A program made the position numbers and the translations under genes. The notes under the pieces are model-generated. The model was not told the DNA's origin. It saw only the letters and a program-made list of their open reading frames with translations, and searched no databases. From Flavobacteriales bacterium (lineage in GTDB: Bacteria; Bacteroidota; Bacteroidia; Flavobacteriales_F; PHOS-HE28), in contig JAGQVR010000179.1 in the NCBI GenBank assembly GCA_020437875.1, positions 1 to 5,909 on the forward strand: a DNA stretch of 5,909 nt, in the 5' to 3' direction. Of the stretch, positions 5,633 through 5,909 are shown in pieces. Each line of letters begins with the position of its first letter. The first letter of the stretch is position 1.

Positions 5633-5909
5633 GGTTCGATGCGGCGGGTTACGGTGATGTACAGGTCCTCGTCCAACAGGAAGTCGATATCACGAAGATG
5701 GTCGCCATGGGCGGATCGTTGCCTCAAGCGATAGCGACCGGCCGACATCGGCCCCAGGTCGAACGGGCTGACCTCCTCGTTCCAGCTCTCCGTGCATACT
5801 TCCGTATCCGTGCGCACCGCGAAGTTGAAGTCGACCAGCCAGGTGCCCAGGTCCTTCAAGGAGATGACATGGGAGGCGACCCGAGGTTCTCCACTGCTGA
5901 TGTATCCGA
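5629..5909 (-). CDS. Hypothetical protein, C-terminal part (N-terminus beyond window)
   Basis: The minus-strand frame is open from the window edge to the TGA at 5631-5629, giving 92 residues; a TTG at 5859-5857 is the only near start codon and is unlikely to be real since the frame continues upstream with similar composition (GYISSGEPRVASHVISLKDL). The visible part alternates hydrophobic and polar residues, as in beta strands (TWLVDFNFAVRT, DIDFLLDEDLYITVTRRIEP), with one cysteine in TEVCTESW. It contains no membrane segment in this part. The stop overlaps the GTG of the next gene by four bases, so it is the upstream member of the same operon, and its promoter must be outside the window. No family recognised; a beta-sandwich exported protein would fit, but that is a guess. 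Confidence 0.72.
   Translation of the reverse strand, partial: GYISSGEPRVASHVISLKDLGTWLVDFNFAVRTDTEVCTESWNEEVSPFDLGPMSAGRYRLRQRSAHGDHLRDIDFLLDEDLYITVTRRIEP

Noticed and set aside
4964..5734. Plus-strand open frame of 256 codons
   Set aside because: It is antisense to the lipoprotein gene, which has an export signal and tight stop/start overlaps on both sides.

Overview
The window appears to join two different genomes. Bases 1 to about 815-850 have coding sequence with almost only G or C in third codon positions: in the sulfatase fragment I count 3 of 247 sense codons ending in A or T. That suggests a very GC-rich bacterium, and myxobacterium-like is only a guess. From about 850 to 5909 the coding sequence has a clearly lower, mixed third-position composition. 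Lack of Shine-Dalgarno sequences, short overlapping exported-protein genes and weak TAnnTTTG-like promoter motifs fit a moderately GC-rich Bacteroidota, but this placement is tentative. The switch falls inside a (GGC/GGT/GGG)n run that encodes the poly-glycine tail of a DUF2207 protein. This is a classic place for a chimeric assembly join, or less likely a real recombination or transfer boundary.

Layout. 1-746 (+): C-terminal part of a sulfatase. 739 to about 825 (-): last codons of a second high-GC gene that converges on the sulfatase and is cut off at the junction. 554-2518 (-): DUF2207 membrane protein whose own 3' end is missing, so its frame runs on antisense across the foreign DNA. 2518-3075 (-): LemA, sharing one base with the DUF2207 gene. 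3176-3565 (-): small four-helix membrane protein. 3629-4411 (+): class I SAM-dependent methyltransferase, divergent from the membrane protein. 4455-4949, 4946-5632 and 5629 to beyond 5909 (-): three tightly overlapping genes of unknown function, at least two of them exported, converging on the methyltransferase.

Function. LemA and DUF2207 are a common bacterial pair of envelope proteins, probably co-translated here. The methyltransferase and the small membrane protein share a 57-63 bp divergent spacer. The three-gene cluster has four-base stop/start overlaps (GTGA and ATGA) and probably forms one operon starting outside the window. It encodes a putative lipoprotein and a putative periplasmic or secreted cysteine-containing protein, neither of which I can assign to a family. 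No RNA genes, CRISPR arrays, transposases or phage genes were seen. I found no convincing new defence or mobile system. The most notable items are the junction and the unassigned exported cluster.
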